Part shown: in pieces, positions 46,980-57,977 of the stretch
Position numbering within the stretch: the stretch's first letter is position 1
How the letters are laid out: every line of letters begins with the position of its first letter
Source of the DNA: Pegoplata infirma
Taxonomy: Eukaryota; Arthropoda; Insecta; Diptera; Anthomyiidae
Direction: 5' to 3'
Assembly (NCBI GenBank): GCA_963921195.1
Contig: OY992540.1
Coordinates: forward strand, 22,332,262-22,396,261
Length of the DNA stretch: 64,000 bases
The notes under the pieces: generated by a model
The model's database searches: none
Seen by the model: only the letters and a program-made list of their open reading frames with translations
Told to the model about the DNA's origin: nothing
Position numbers and translations under genes: made by a program

Positions 46980-48290
46980 TGTAAAATTGGAGGTAGCAAA
47001 AAATGTAGTAAAGTCACGAGAATTCCTTGAAAGTTTTATCGCATCAAAAAAGTTGTTAATTTTTAATTTTATTGGTAAAAAGCTTGTAAAATTACAAGAA
47101 AGCTCGTTATTTTTAGAAGGAAATTTCTTAAAATAGGAGGTAGCAAAAAATAAAAATTACAAGCATTTCTTGTCATGTTAAGAGGTTTTTGTTTTGAGTA
47201 TATTTATTATTTTTGTTATTTTTACTACTCTTTTTTCTAAGTGTTTATTTGTATTGTCCTTTATTGTTTAACATTATTTTGAATTGATTTTTCGTTGTTG
47301 TATTTAGTTGTTTGTTTATTTCTGTTTTTTATTTAACATGTATTAAAAATCTTCTTAACCCCCTGTTTGGTTTATTTCTCAAATACTTTTATTCAAGGGT
47401 TTTGAAATCTATTCTTTTGGTCATTCATTTCATTTATTTAGTCATTTATTTATTTTTTTAGAAATTTCAATACAAACATGATTGTTGTGTCGTCTTTTGT
47501 GTATATTGCTTAATTGTCCAAATTGTTTGTTATTTTATCCAGAAAAATTACCTTTTCAGGATTTTGTTTTTTTTGATGATTTAATTTTTTAGAGGAGTTT
47601 TCTGTTCTAATTTTCTACCTGTTTTCTCAGAGATCATTTAATATTTTTGTTTTAATAATATTTGTATAAAATATTGAGTTTTGTAACTTATCTGTTTTGT
47701 TAATTAATGATTAGTGCTGAATTTTAGTTATAAAACGGAAGTAGAGGATGTTTCATAGGACATAGCGCAACGCCTATTAAAATGTACACTTTTCTAAATT
47801 CTAAAATTCCCACATATCCTTATTGAAGAAACCCAGTTAGAAAGTGCTGAATATCATTGCAACAACACTAAAACAAAACGTTGTAAAATGACAAAAAAAA
47901 ACTTGTTATTTTTATTTTTTTCTACCTCCTATTTAACAAGAATTTCGGGTAATTTTACAAACTTTTTACCAATAATTTTTTAATTTTACAATTCTTCTAT
48001 TTTACATGAATTGCTAGTAAAAAATTACGAACTTTTTTGTAACTTTACAAGAATTTTACCAATAAAATTGTAAATTTACTACTTTTTTGGCGCAATAAAA
48101 CTTACAATTAGTTCTCTTGAATTAATTAGATTTTTTTTAAAAAAATTCTTAAATTACAAAAAATTGTAAAATTACACAAATGAAAATTTCAATTGAAAAT
48201 TGTTTGTTAAAAAACAAGAAAACTTGTCATATATTGTAAAATGAGATTAAGAGACTTTTTATAGTAATTTGACAAGTTTTTTTTTAAAGT
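46980..48290. repeat. Inverted repeat with AGGAGGTAGCAAAAAA motifs
   Basis: The left part (46985-47170: GGAGGTAGCAAAAAA twice, 'attggtaaaaagcttgtaaaattacaag') is a diverged complement of the right part (47890-48130: CTACCTCCTATTTAACAAG, 'ttgtaaaattaccaat...'). The 0.7 kb between them is AT-rich without a gene. Confidence 0.5.
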
Positions 48291-48494
48291 GTTTAAAAAT
48301 TTTTAAATTCTAAGGTTTTAAGTCACATATTAAGTCTCAGATTCTGAGATATTTTTTTTATATAAAAAATTCTTAGATTTCGAAATTTTTTTTTTTCAAA
48401 ATAAAAATGTTCATATTTTTAATAGAATTTTAAATAGAAAAATTTTAAGATTTTGAAACTTTTTCTTTATAGAAAATTCTTTTCTATTCTTAGA

Positions 48495-49084
48495 TATATA
48501 TATGGGGCATTACATGTCAAATCGGACACTTTGAAATTTTTTTTTTTTAGATTTTCCCAATTTGCTTACAGTTTTTAGTACCCTTCGAAAACTCCTTCGT
48601 GGTAAATTTTCAGATTTTTTGATGACCCGTTCAAAAGATATCGAATTTTTGAAAATTAGTAGTTTGTTACTTTACTCAAACTTCTTTTGCTCATAACTTC
48701 TGCAATAATGGTCCAAATTTCAATTTTTTTTTCTTCAAAATTTTTGTTTTTTTATGTACTTTTAAAAAAAAAAATCCCAAAAAATTCTTAAAAGCGCTCT
48801 AGTATGCGATTTTTAAGTTTAAAATTAAAATCTCATTTTTGAAAATGTTTGTACTCTTCGATTTTTTTGAAATTTTTTTGTGTAAAACTTCTATCAATTT
48901 TAATTTTTTTTCCCCAGGTGGATAGTGAAATAACAATTATTACTTAGAAAATATTTTAAAAAGTGGAGTCATATAAAATTTTATATGAAACACTTTACAA
49001 ATGTTCGCGATAAAAACATGTGCTTGGAAAAAACTTAGAAAAATTAAAATATAATGGAGGCATAAAAAATTTTATATAAAACAC
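48495..49084. repeat. Repeat shared with 57785-57975
   Basis: ATATGGGGCATTACATGTCA and following blocks (GTTCAAAAGATATC, 'tttactcaaacttctt') correspond to 57785-57975, where the copy is cut by the element at 57978. No coding capacity. Confidence 0.6.
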
Positions 49085-49119
49085 TTAGAAATTTGGAATG
49101 ATACATGGGACCAGATGTT

Positions 49120-50310
49120 GCAACATATAATTATTAGAGTTAATTTTTAAAAATAGATTTTTGGATATCATCACTTTTTAGAAGGTTTTTGTATCAATAA
49201 AAATAATGGCGTATTTTTTTGTTTTAAATTCCCACTCCTTCCCGACTCAAATCGCGGATTTTGGGTCCCTTTTCACATACAACAAAAACGGCTGAATATA
49301 TGTCAAATCTGACATCACTATTCGATTCTAAAAGAAAACTTAGGCCCATAAGCTTTTTTTTAGTTTTTGGAATGCACCAGAATGCATGATTAGAGTGGTC
49401 TAAAAAACAAATTTTTAAAAAAAAAAAATTAAAATATTTTTTTTGTTAATATACAATTAAAAAATACTTACATCTGAGAAAAATGGTCTCAAAATTTTAA
49501 TTTTGTTGTTACCCGTTCAAAAGTTATTAAAGTTTAAAAATTTATTTTTTAGTGAATACAAAATAATTTATTAGTTTTGTTATTTCTATTAAACAACAGT
49601 AATTATAATCAATTATATTCCTTTCAATAACATATAAAGCTAAACAATTTAAATTATCTTTATTTTTAACTAAACACGAGTTGTTCAGGCGCGAAATTTT
49701 ACCGCCGAACAACTTGTTGGTAAAATTTCGCGCCTGAACAACTCGTGTTTAGTTAAAAATAAAGATAATTTAAATTGTTTAGCTTTATATGTTGTCAAAA
49801 GGAATAGAATTAATTAGAAATGCTGTTTAATAGAAATTACAAAACCAATAAATTATTTTGTATTCACTAAAAAATTAAATTTTTAAACTTTAATAACTTA
49901 TGAACGGGTAACTACAAAATTAAAATTTTTGGACCATTTTTCTCAGATGTAAGTATTTTTTCATTGTATATTAAAAAAAAAATATTTTAATGTTTTTTTT
50001 AAAAAAATATTTTTTTGGACCACTCTAATTATGCATTCTGGTGCATTCTAAAAACTAGAAAAAAGCTTATGGGCCTAAGTTTCCCCGTAGAATCGAATAC
50101 TGAAGTCAGATTTGACATACATTTAGCCGTTTTTGTTGTATGTGAAAAGGGACCCAAAATCCGCGATTTGAGTCGCCTATAGGCACGGGAAGGAGTTGGA
50201 ATTTTTTAAAAAAAAGTACGCCATTATTTTTATTGATACAAAAACCTTCTAAAAAGTGATAATATCCAGAAAGCAAAATCAAAAAAAAATTTGAAAACGA
50301 ACTCTAATAA
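49120..50310. repeat. 1.2-kb palindrome with perfect central hairpin
   Basis: TTGTTCAGGCGCGAAATTTT (49681) and its exact complement ending at 49741 enclose a 15-nt loop centred at 49711. Pairing continues outward (AACTAAACACGAG at the centre, 'attgtttagctttatatgtt' arms, 'agaaggtttttgtatcaataaaaataatggcg' with its complement near 50218). Noncoding. Confidence 0.85.
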
Positions 50311-50599
50311 TTATGTATAGCGATATCTTAAAATAATCGCACATCAAAATTTATTATATAAATTTATCTCGCAATACATAGTGTCATACATGATAATATA
50401 TGAAATAATATGACTATATAGAAGTATATAAGATCATATTAAATTATTTTTACTCGGGAAGTTAAATTTGGACGTTGATGATCTGGAAGGCTTAAAAACC
50501 TCAATCAAAAAGTTGGTAAGTAACAAACAAGGACGATATAATAAATCAGCAAGAAATAGGGTCAGATTCACAATTTATATTTAAAGAATTAATAAATAA

Positions 50600-51145
50600 A
50601 AAAATTCCGCCATTTTAAATTTAAAATTTTCGTTGTCAATTTCTCGATCAGCGACCCCCAAAACCCGGTAATGGATATTTTCAACCAAATTAAACGACAT
50701 AATTAATTTGAAAAGAAAAAGGATTCCGCCATTTTAGATCCGCCATTTTGAATTTTTAAAATCTTAGTTCTGACTCGTAATCAGCGACCCCTTATCCCTT
50801 ACAAAGAATAATTTTGAACCCAATGAGGTAATAAATTCAAAAAATGTATCCGCCATCTTTGATTCGCCATTTTGAATTAAAAATTTTTGTTTTCAAATTC
50901 TTTATCAGTTTTGGGGATCACCTCATAATTGAGATTTTCAACCAAACCATACCACGTATGTATATAATTCGATAAGAAAGAAACTGCCGCTATTTTGAAT
51001 TTTTAAAATTTAAGTTTTGATTCGTAATCAGGGACCCCAATCCCTTTTGAAAAATACATTTTAACTCAAAAAACTAATAATTAAAAATATATGTCCGCCA
51101 TATTGAATTTTTGAATTCCAATTTGTGATCAGCGATCCCCAAACT
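50600..51145 (+). repeat. Degenerate tandem array, period about 130 bp
   Basis: Five or six diverged units, each with a CCGCCATTTTGAATTTTTAA block and, about 50 bp later, a block like CGTAATCAGCGACCCC. Unit starts lie near 50607, 50740, 50858, 50985 and 51090. No reading frame runs through the array. Confidence 0.65.
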
Positions 51146-52547
51146 GACTTATATGATGCTTTTTTTATACAGACTTAATATTATATTTATGGCCAAAATT
51201 CTGGGAAGCTGACCAACTGTGCGTCTGTTGAAATGTTTATCACGGCCAAAGTATTGCAAAAATGGTTCCCAACCTTTTTTTGCACCATGCCCCACTTTTA
51301 AGTTAAAAAAACCACAATGTCCCCCCTACACTAAAAAAAATTTGTAAATTTTTCAAATTTGTTTTAAAATTCAAAATTTACTTGTGGTTAAGCAAACTCT
51401 TTGTAAAAACATCGGTAAAACAAAGTTTTTAGAAAAAGTTGTTAACAATCAACTAAATTTTTTGTGTTTTAGAATAAATAATTTAAATAAAATAATATTT
51501 TTTTAGTTTATTTACCAAAAATATCTTGAAAATTTGCTTGTTGCTCCCCTGAAGCATTCAACAAATTTTGTCTTAATCGCATATAATCGTGCAAAAAAAC
51601 GCATCCAATAAATTGAAATATCAATTATATTATTTTTTTACGTATAACACAACTGGACTTAAATTTTTTCCATTTTTTTTTTCAATTGGTAATGAATGAG
51701 TTAAATTAAAAATATTAAGATCTATTTATTAGATGCGTTTTTTGCACGAATATATGTGATTAAGAGAAAATTGGTTTATATTTTATTTCTAAAATTTATT
51801 TGCACATACAAATTCCGAAAAAAAAAATTCCACGGATAAAGTGTTACACGTAATAATTATTTGATATTAATATGCACGTCTAAATAAACAAAAACTTTTT
51901 ATTTTATTTTTTTAAATTATTTCAACTAGCTTTCAATAACTTCCACAAAAACTTTTTTAAAAATAATTGCCAAAATATTTTGATCATGCATGGGTTAAAT
52001 TAATTGTGGCCAAATATATTAGTTAAACATGTTTCCTGCACAAAGATACGATTTTTGTGGTTATAAAATGGGTTTTTAATGATGTCGAAGTAAATGTTAT
52101 AAAAAAGTAAGACAGTGCAGTTAAGGGTTAATTTTTGACTAAAATCCCAAGCGGTGGTCAACACCTTTCTAACGATGTATTATAAGTAAAAATCGGACAA
52201 AAAATACCAAAGTTATTTAAGTTTTCAGTAAATTCGAATTGAAAAGCATCAAAAAACTGACATAAACATCTCGTTATCTCGAGTCTGTGGTTAGATTTTT
52301 AAAATGTTTTAATGCAGAATCAAAGAGTTCCTAAATATCTATTATATTTGGTCATTCATTGGACAAAAAAAAATTTACTGATTTTTTTATTCATGAAAAA
52401 TACCATTTTTGGACCCTTTTTTGACGCGGTTTAGCTCACGGGAGATTATCGCTAGAGCCCAAATATTTTGAGAATCTTCATAAAACATGTCAAAGTTCAT
52501 TTTGAGGGGGGTACATCATCAACTTTTTTTTTTGAGTCACTCTAATA
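51146..52547. other. AT-rich stretch without recognised gene
   Basis: No protein motif, RNA gene or well-defined repeat boundary seen. Some inverted similarity exists between 51590-51640 and 51690-51770 ('aatagatgcg' type blocks). Confidence 0.4.
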
Positions 52548-53502
52548 TACATACACAAAAAACTATAAACTACCCAGCAAAACTTTGGTAATGGGTAGTG
52601 ATTATATAACACATTACCAGGTAATGTATATACCTTATTTGTAGCATTATTTTAGGATGTCTTACCAAAAATTTGTTCCACAACGTATTATTTTAAAGTA
52701 AAAAATAATGCATTACTAATAATTTGCTACGTAATGCATGATTATTGGAAAAATGTATTTCATATTTATTATTTCTAAACATTATATCATGGATGATTTA
52801 TATTTGGTTACATTATGTATTATTTGAAAGTTTGAAATAATGCATTAATTATAATTAAATGCATAATGCATTACAATAACATAAAAAATAATTATTTTAT
52901 AAAAAATGCATAAGTTTAAACTAGAGATGGGCTCACGACAAGAAATTTCTAACGACACACACTCACTAGCATATTATATCTACTTACACTCACTTACAAT
53001 CACGTGAGTAAATTTAATACAAAATTACGTTATCACTACTCGTAACACCTTATATATTACGTTCTGGTATGCTATATTATATACCTTACTCGTAACCTAT
53101 AAAATATCATATATTTTACACCTTACTGGTATTCTTTGTTATAAATTTATGACTTATTTTATACCTTACTGGTATTCTATGTGATAATGTGGATGCATTA
53201 CTTTGAGTCTCATCGCCTGTTAAAATCATCAATGCTGCAATGTATAAAATAAGAGATCATATACCTTATTTTATACCTTATTTGGTAATCTAAGTTTTGC
53301 TGGGTAAACGAGAATTCAAAAAACTATGAGTTTAAAAAAAAATTAAAAAAACTATTAAATATTTATTAAATTATTTACTTAAACTGTTTTTAAAATTTTT
53401 AAGTAAATTTTTAATTGTGTCAATTAAAAAATTACTCAATTTTTGTTTTTAAATTTAAGCAAGTTATTACTCAAATTTGTTTCCTCCATATTTTTTTCTG
53501 TG
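52548..53502 (-). mobile_element. Truncated CACAGAAAAAAATA MITE with nested element
   Basis: Reverse copy of the 40742 and 63238 family. The right end (GGAGG...TTTTTTTCTGTG in reverse) is at 53502; the opposite end is lost near 52548. It is split between 52572 and 53305 by the CCCAGC element; compare the uninterrupted AAACTATAAACTAAACGAG complement at 63430-63450. Confidence 0.8.
52573..53304 (+). mobile_element. CCCAGCAAAACTT element, copy 1
   Basis: 732 bp with 13-bp inverted ends CCCAGCAAAACTT, flanked by TA at 52571-52572 and 53305-53306. The interior is rich in GTAATGCATTA-type palindromes and GGTATAAAATAAGGTAT, and carries a fragment of the GTGAGTG hAT-like MITE (52922-53025). Confidence 0.9.
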
Positions 53503-53583
53503 AAAAATACAAAATGCTTTAAATTAGCTGCTGGTTGGCATATGTGAACAGAATTGGACACATAATGGTATTTTTAGAAGTAC

Positions 53584-54312
53584 CCCAGCAAAACTTACCT
53601 TACCATATAAGGTATAAAATAAGGTATAAGATCTCTTATTTTATACATTGCAGCATTGATGATTTCAACAGGCGATGAGACTAAAAGTAATGCATATACA
53701 TTATCACAAAGAATACCAGTAAGGTATAAAATAAGTCATAAATTTATAACAAAGAATACGAGTAAGGTGTAAAATATATGATATTTTATAGGTTACGAGT
53801 AAGGTATATAATATAGCATACCAGAACGTAATATATAAGGTGTTACGAGTAGTGAAAAAGTAATTTTGTATTAAATTTACTCACGTGATTGTAAGCGAGA
53901 TAAAATATACTCCTGGGTGAGTGTGTGTCATTAACAAATTTCTGTCGTGAATCCATCTCTAGTTTAAACTTATGCATTTTTTTATAAAATATTTATTTTT
54001 TATGTTATTGTAATGCATTATGTATTCAATTATAAATAATGCATTATTTCAAACTTTGAAATAATACATAATGTAACCAAATATAAGTCATCCATGATTT
54101 AATGTTTAGAAATAATAAATATGAAATACATTTTTTCCAATAATCATGCATTACGTAGCTAATTATTAGTAATGTATTATTTTTCACTTTAAAATAATAC
54201 GTTGTGGAACAAATGTTTGGTAAGACATCATAAAATAATGCTACAAATAAGATATATGCATTACCTGGTAATGTGTTATATAATCACCACCCATTACCAA
54301 AGTTTTGCTGGG
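53584..54312 (-). mobile_element. CCCAGCAAAACTT element, copy 2 (inverted)
   Basis: 729 bp, the same family in opposite orientation, flanked by AC at 53582-53583 and 54313-54314. It shares the inner GTGAGTG fragment with copy 1, so that fragment was acquired before the two copies spread. Confidence 0.9.
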
Positions 54313-55724
54313 ACATAAATATTTTTTTAATTCGCGGAATTTTTTTCACGAAAAATTTTTTCCGCGAATTTTTTATATTTTTTTTCAAAACAATTTTTTT
54401 TTTTTGTGAATTTTTTACATTCTGAAGGATATCAATACATTTGGCAAGGCCGAATTTAACTTTTTTACTTGTTTTTGCTCGGAAAGTAAACAAAATTAAT
54501 TTTATTTTTTTAAAATCTTTTAAATGTTGGCTCTATTGTAAGTGCATACAAAAAAACAGAATAATTTAAATAATTTTTTTTTTTTTTTGCTTTTTTTTGG
54601 TTATACATAGTAATTTTAATTAAATTTTCTAATTTCCACTTAACTGCATTCTTTTCATTAATATAAAAAAAACACAGAAAAAACACAACCTCAAACGCGT
54701 AAAACTCATAAAAGGGTACCTTTTGTAAAAGCAATAATAAAAAAACTTAAAAAAAAAAAACATCTGCATACAGACAATTCTTCCTCCTACTACCAAACAT
54801 AAAAAACGCTAAAATTTTCCTCTTATCACCCAATTTTCATCACAATCATGTACAAAACAATGTTTGGCAAGTTTTACAATAAAAGCTTGTAAAAAAAATT
54901 AAGGACAAAAAAAAAACATAAAATAAAAACATCCATAAACTTGCAACCAAAAAATTTACACAAATTTCCGCTGATTAGTAACGCTAAAAATAGAAAAAAA
55001 ATCAGTAAAAGAAAAAAAAAACTCGCGGAAAAAATTTAATTTAAAACGCAAAAATGGCCACTTCCGGCACAACTGACTATACACAATATAACAAAAGCTA
55101 GAGGTTTTTTAATAAAAACAAAACGGCAAAAAAAAAGAAAAAGAATTGTTTAATAAAAGAATTCAACTAAAATTACAGGGCAACCAACCAGCCACCCAAC
55201 CACCACTTGTTCATTCAACTACTATTGCTGTTGCTGCTGCTGCTCATTGACATGACATTAAGAAGACAAGGCCGTCAATGACTTGGCTTTATGAAGAAAA
55301 CAATGTTGTACAATAACAACGACGACGACCTTCTCATTTAAGGTTTTATTAATAACAACAACAGAGTACTTGCTTAGAGGGCTTAAAGGAATCAAAACAA
55401 CAACAACAAAATTGTTCAATAGCAGATTTCAATTTTTCAATATTTCAAATGATGCCTTGCCTGGCCTGACTGACTGCCTGTTTGCAATATTGATAGACAT
55501 TTATACGTTGATTTACAGCTAATCAATGTGTTCCAATTATTCAACGAAAGCATCGACAGCAGCAAAGCGGCAACATATAACAACAAAAAATAAAAATCTC
55601 AACGATTTTATGCCCTTTCCACACTCTACCATAAGGGGGTGTTGTTGTTTAATCATTTGACCCTTGTTATAAAACTTCATCTCGCTGTTTGTTGTTTAGA
55701 ACGATGATGATGAAACTAGGGTGT
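54313..55724. other. AT-rich stretch without recognised gene
   Basis: A DINE-like tail fragment ('ggatatcaatacatttggcaaggccgaattt') is at 54427-54458. A short GCTGTTGCTGCTGCTGCT microsatellite lies near 55226-55244. No coding signal seen. Confidence 0.45.
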
Positions 55725-55732
55725 ATTGGGAT

Positions 55733-56837
55733 TAGGGTTTCTATTCGGGAAAAATTTCCCGGGAATTCCCGGGAAATATTTTTCTTAAAATCCCGGGATT
55801 TTTTCTTCGGGAAATTTCGGGAATTCGTCGCTATTTTTTTTATTGAAAATGTATTTAATTTACAAATTTTTAACACAATTTTCAAATATTTATTAAAAAT
55901 TACATCAAAACTTTGAAAAAAATTTAAATTTTTAAAGAAAAACTAGTAAGGATATGCTTCAGTTTTCACATTATTTCGACCTTGTAATTATTTTTCTTTA
56001 ATCGATTGTGTGACAAAATACGGAATGAAACTGAATTTCACTTCGAAGGTTGGTTGAAAAATGGCAAAAGTTTTCGGAATCTATAATTCCAATGCTTTCT
56101 TCTTTCGAAATTTAGTATTTCATATTCAGAACAACAATCTTTATAGTACTTAAACATAAAAATATCAATATTTTAAAGAATATAAAACAAACCAGGTTTT
56201 CAGCTTAAAATTTCATATATGAAGTAAAATCCTGATATCTATCGGTGGTGAAAAATAAATATTTTGAAACGAACCCTGGCCGCCGCGAGTTCTATCCCAG
56301 CAACCAGTGAAAATATGTCGTTACAATGGCTATTTAGTACATTGTTGTCTCATTTTGGCACGAATGCCGTACACCGATTAATTTTAATAATTCGAAAGTT
56401 TAATTAAATATATCTACAAAATATAATTTTCTTACGGTTGGCGTAGTCAAAATTAAAAAATTTTCCAAAAAGTTATAACAAACACATTTGTTGCAATTCG
56501 GATAAGTTATACACATTTTCCGAATAGTGAAAAATTTTGTATGGAGTGGAAATACGTCAATGCAAATACTAAAACTATGATAAGGTCCAATATTTCTACA
56601 AAATAGAATTTATGAACTTTCTACGTATATTTGGAGGTTAATAAAACTATTTTACAAAAGAAGACATCTAAAATGTGTTTAAATTAGAAAATACGACCGT
56701 AATTTGTAATATAATAATTTTTATATGATAAAGTTCAAAATTTGTTTTAATTAAAAATTCCCGGGAATTCCCGGGAATTCGATTTTTTTAAAACGCTTTC
56801 CCGGGAATTGAAAAAGTCCGGGAATTTAGAAACCCTA
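55733..56837. mobile_element. hAT-like element built of CCCGGGAATT motifs
   Basis: 1105 bp, TAGGGTTTCTA at the left and its complement TAGAAACCCTA-type end at the right, with a perfect 8-bp duplication ATTGGGAT at 55725-55732 and 56838-56845. Both subterminal regions carry repeated TTCCCGGGAATT palindromes (55755-55815 and 56755-56825). The centre is AT-rich and noncoding. TAG ends and the 8-bp duplication indicate hAT-type mobilisation in trans. Confidence 0.9.
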
Positions 56838-56854
56838 ATTGGGATGTTTCGATG

Positions 56855-57460
56855 GTACTCACAAGGGAAGTATCTCAACCCTTATGAACCGATTTGCCTG
56901 AAACTTAAAATATATATCAAAGAGACAATTCTAAGGTTGGGGTGTCTTGGCTTATCGGCCATATCGGGGATTTAGGGGTTCAAAACATGGGTCAAAATAT
57001 GGCGAAAAAACCGTTTTTTGGATTTTTCAGCCATTTCTTTTTAAGAAGCTATATGATGTTTTCATATGAGAAGAAAGGGTTTTTTATGCCTATCCAATGG
57101 TGGCATAACCTTGTAAAAATTCGGCTTCTTTATATATTTTTTTCAGGAAAATGTGTAAATTTTGGGGTGTACTTATGTGAAAACATAGACCTACGATATC
57201 CATATGGATAAGCAATAATCTTTATTAAATTTAAGTCGACCCGTATTTTTGCCCTAGATGATATTCCTGTTAGTTCGGAAGTTATCAAAATTTTCCGGAA
57301 GGTCCACATGGTTTCATAAGGGAACAACGAAATTTTTAAACACCGATATGGCCGATAAGCCGGGACACCCCAACCTTAAAATCGTCTCTTTAATATATAT
57401 TTTAAGTTTCAGGCAAATCGGTTCATAAGGGTTGAGATACTTCCCTTGTCAGTCAGATTT
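56855..57460. repeat. 0.6-kb palindrome
   Basis: CACAAGGGAAGTATCTCAAC near 56860 pairs with the complement GTTGAGATACTTCCCTTG near 57435. Pairing continues inward through AAGGTTGGGGTGTC and GGCTTATCGGCCATATCG with complements near 57350-57380. The centre is near 57155. The 89-codon frame at 56942 is arm DNA. Confidence 0.75.
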
Positions 57461-57784
57461 TCATTTGTTTCCATCATCATTACGAATTTGTTGTAGTACA
57501 ACAAGCCTACTCGGCGAGGGTGTATTTATTTATTGTTAGTTATAGCTTCGTTTTTAGTATTTGCAGCAATTTAATTTAAACTTAATAATTTTTGCATCTG
57601 TTTCTATAATGGCATTGTTTATAATTTTTCATTCTTTGTTTTTCCATAAACTTTTCCTTTGGTATGTTGTTGCTGTTGTTTAGAAGTGTATTTGTTTTGG
57701 TTATTATTTTTGTTAAGGTCATTATGTTATTCCGGATACCGGAAACCCATGAAGAGTTCGGTTGTTTTAGCAGGGAGTCCTCTA

Positions 57785-57975
57785 TATATGGGACATTCCA
57801 TACAAAATCAAACACTTTCTTTTTTTAGATTTTCCGAATTTTTGTAACAGTTTTTAGTTCTTCCTGATACAGTTCAAAAGATATCAAATTTTCAAAAAAT
57901 TGGATCATGTAACTTTACTCAAACTTCTTCAAAAATTGTCCAAATGCCATTTATTTTTAATTTTTGTTTTTTATG
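57785..57975. repeat. Repeat shared with 48495-49084, truncated
   Basis: Begins ATATGGGACATTCCATACAA and follows the 48.5-kb copy block by block until the TA at 57976, where the CACTCAAAA element starts. Confidence 0.6.
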
Positions 57976-57977
57976 TA

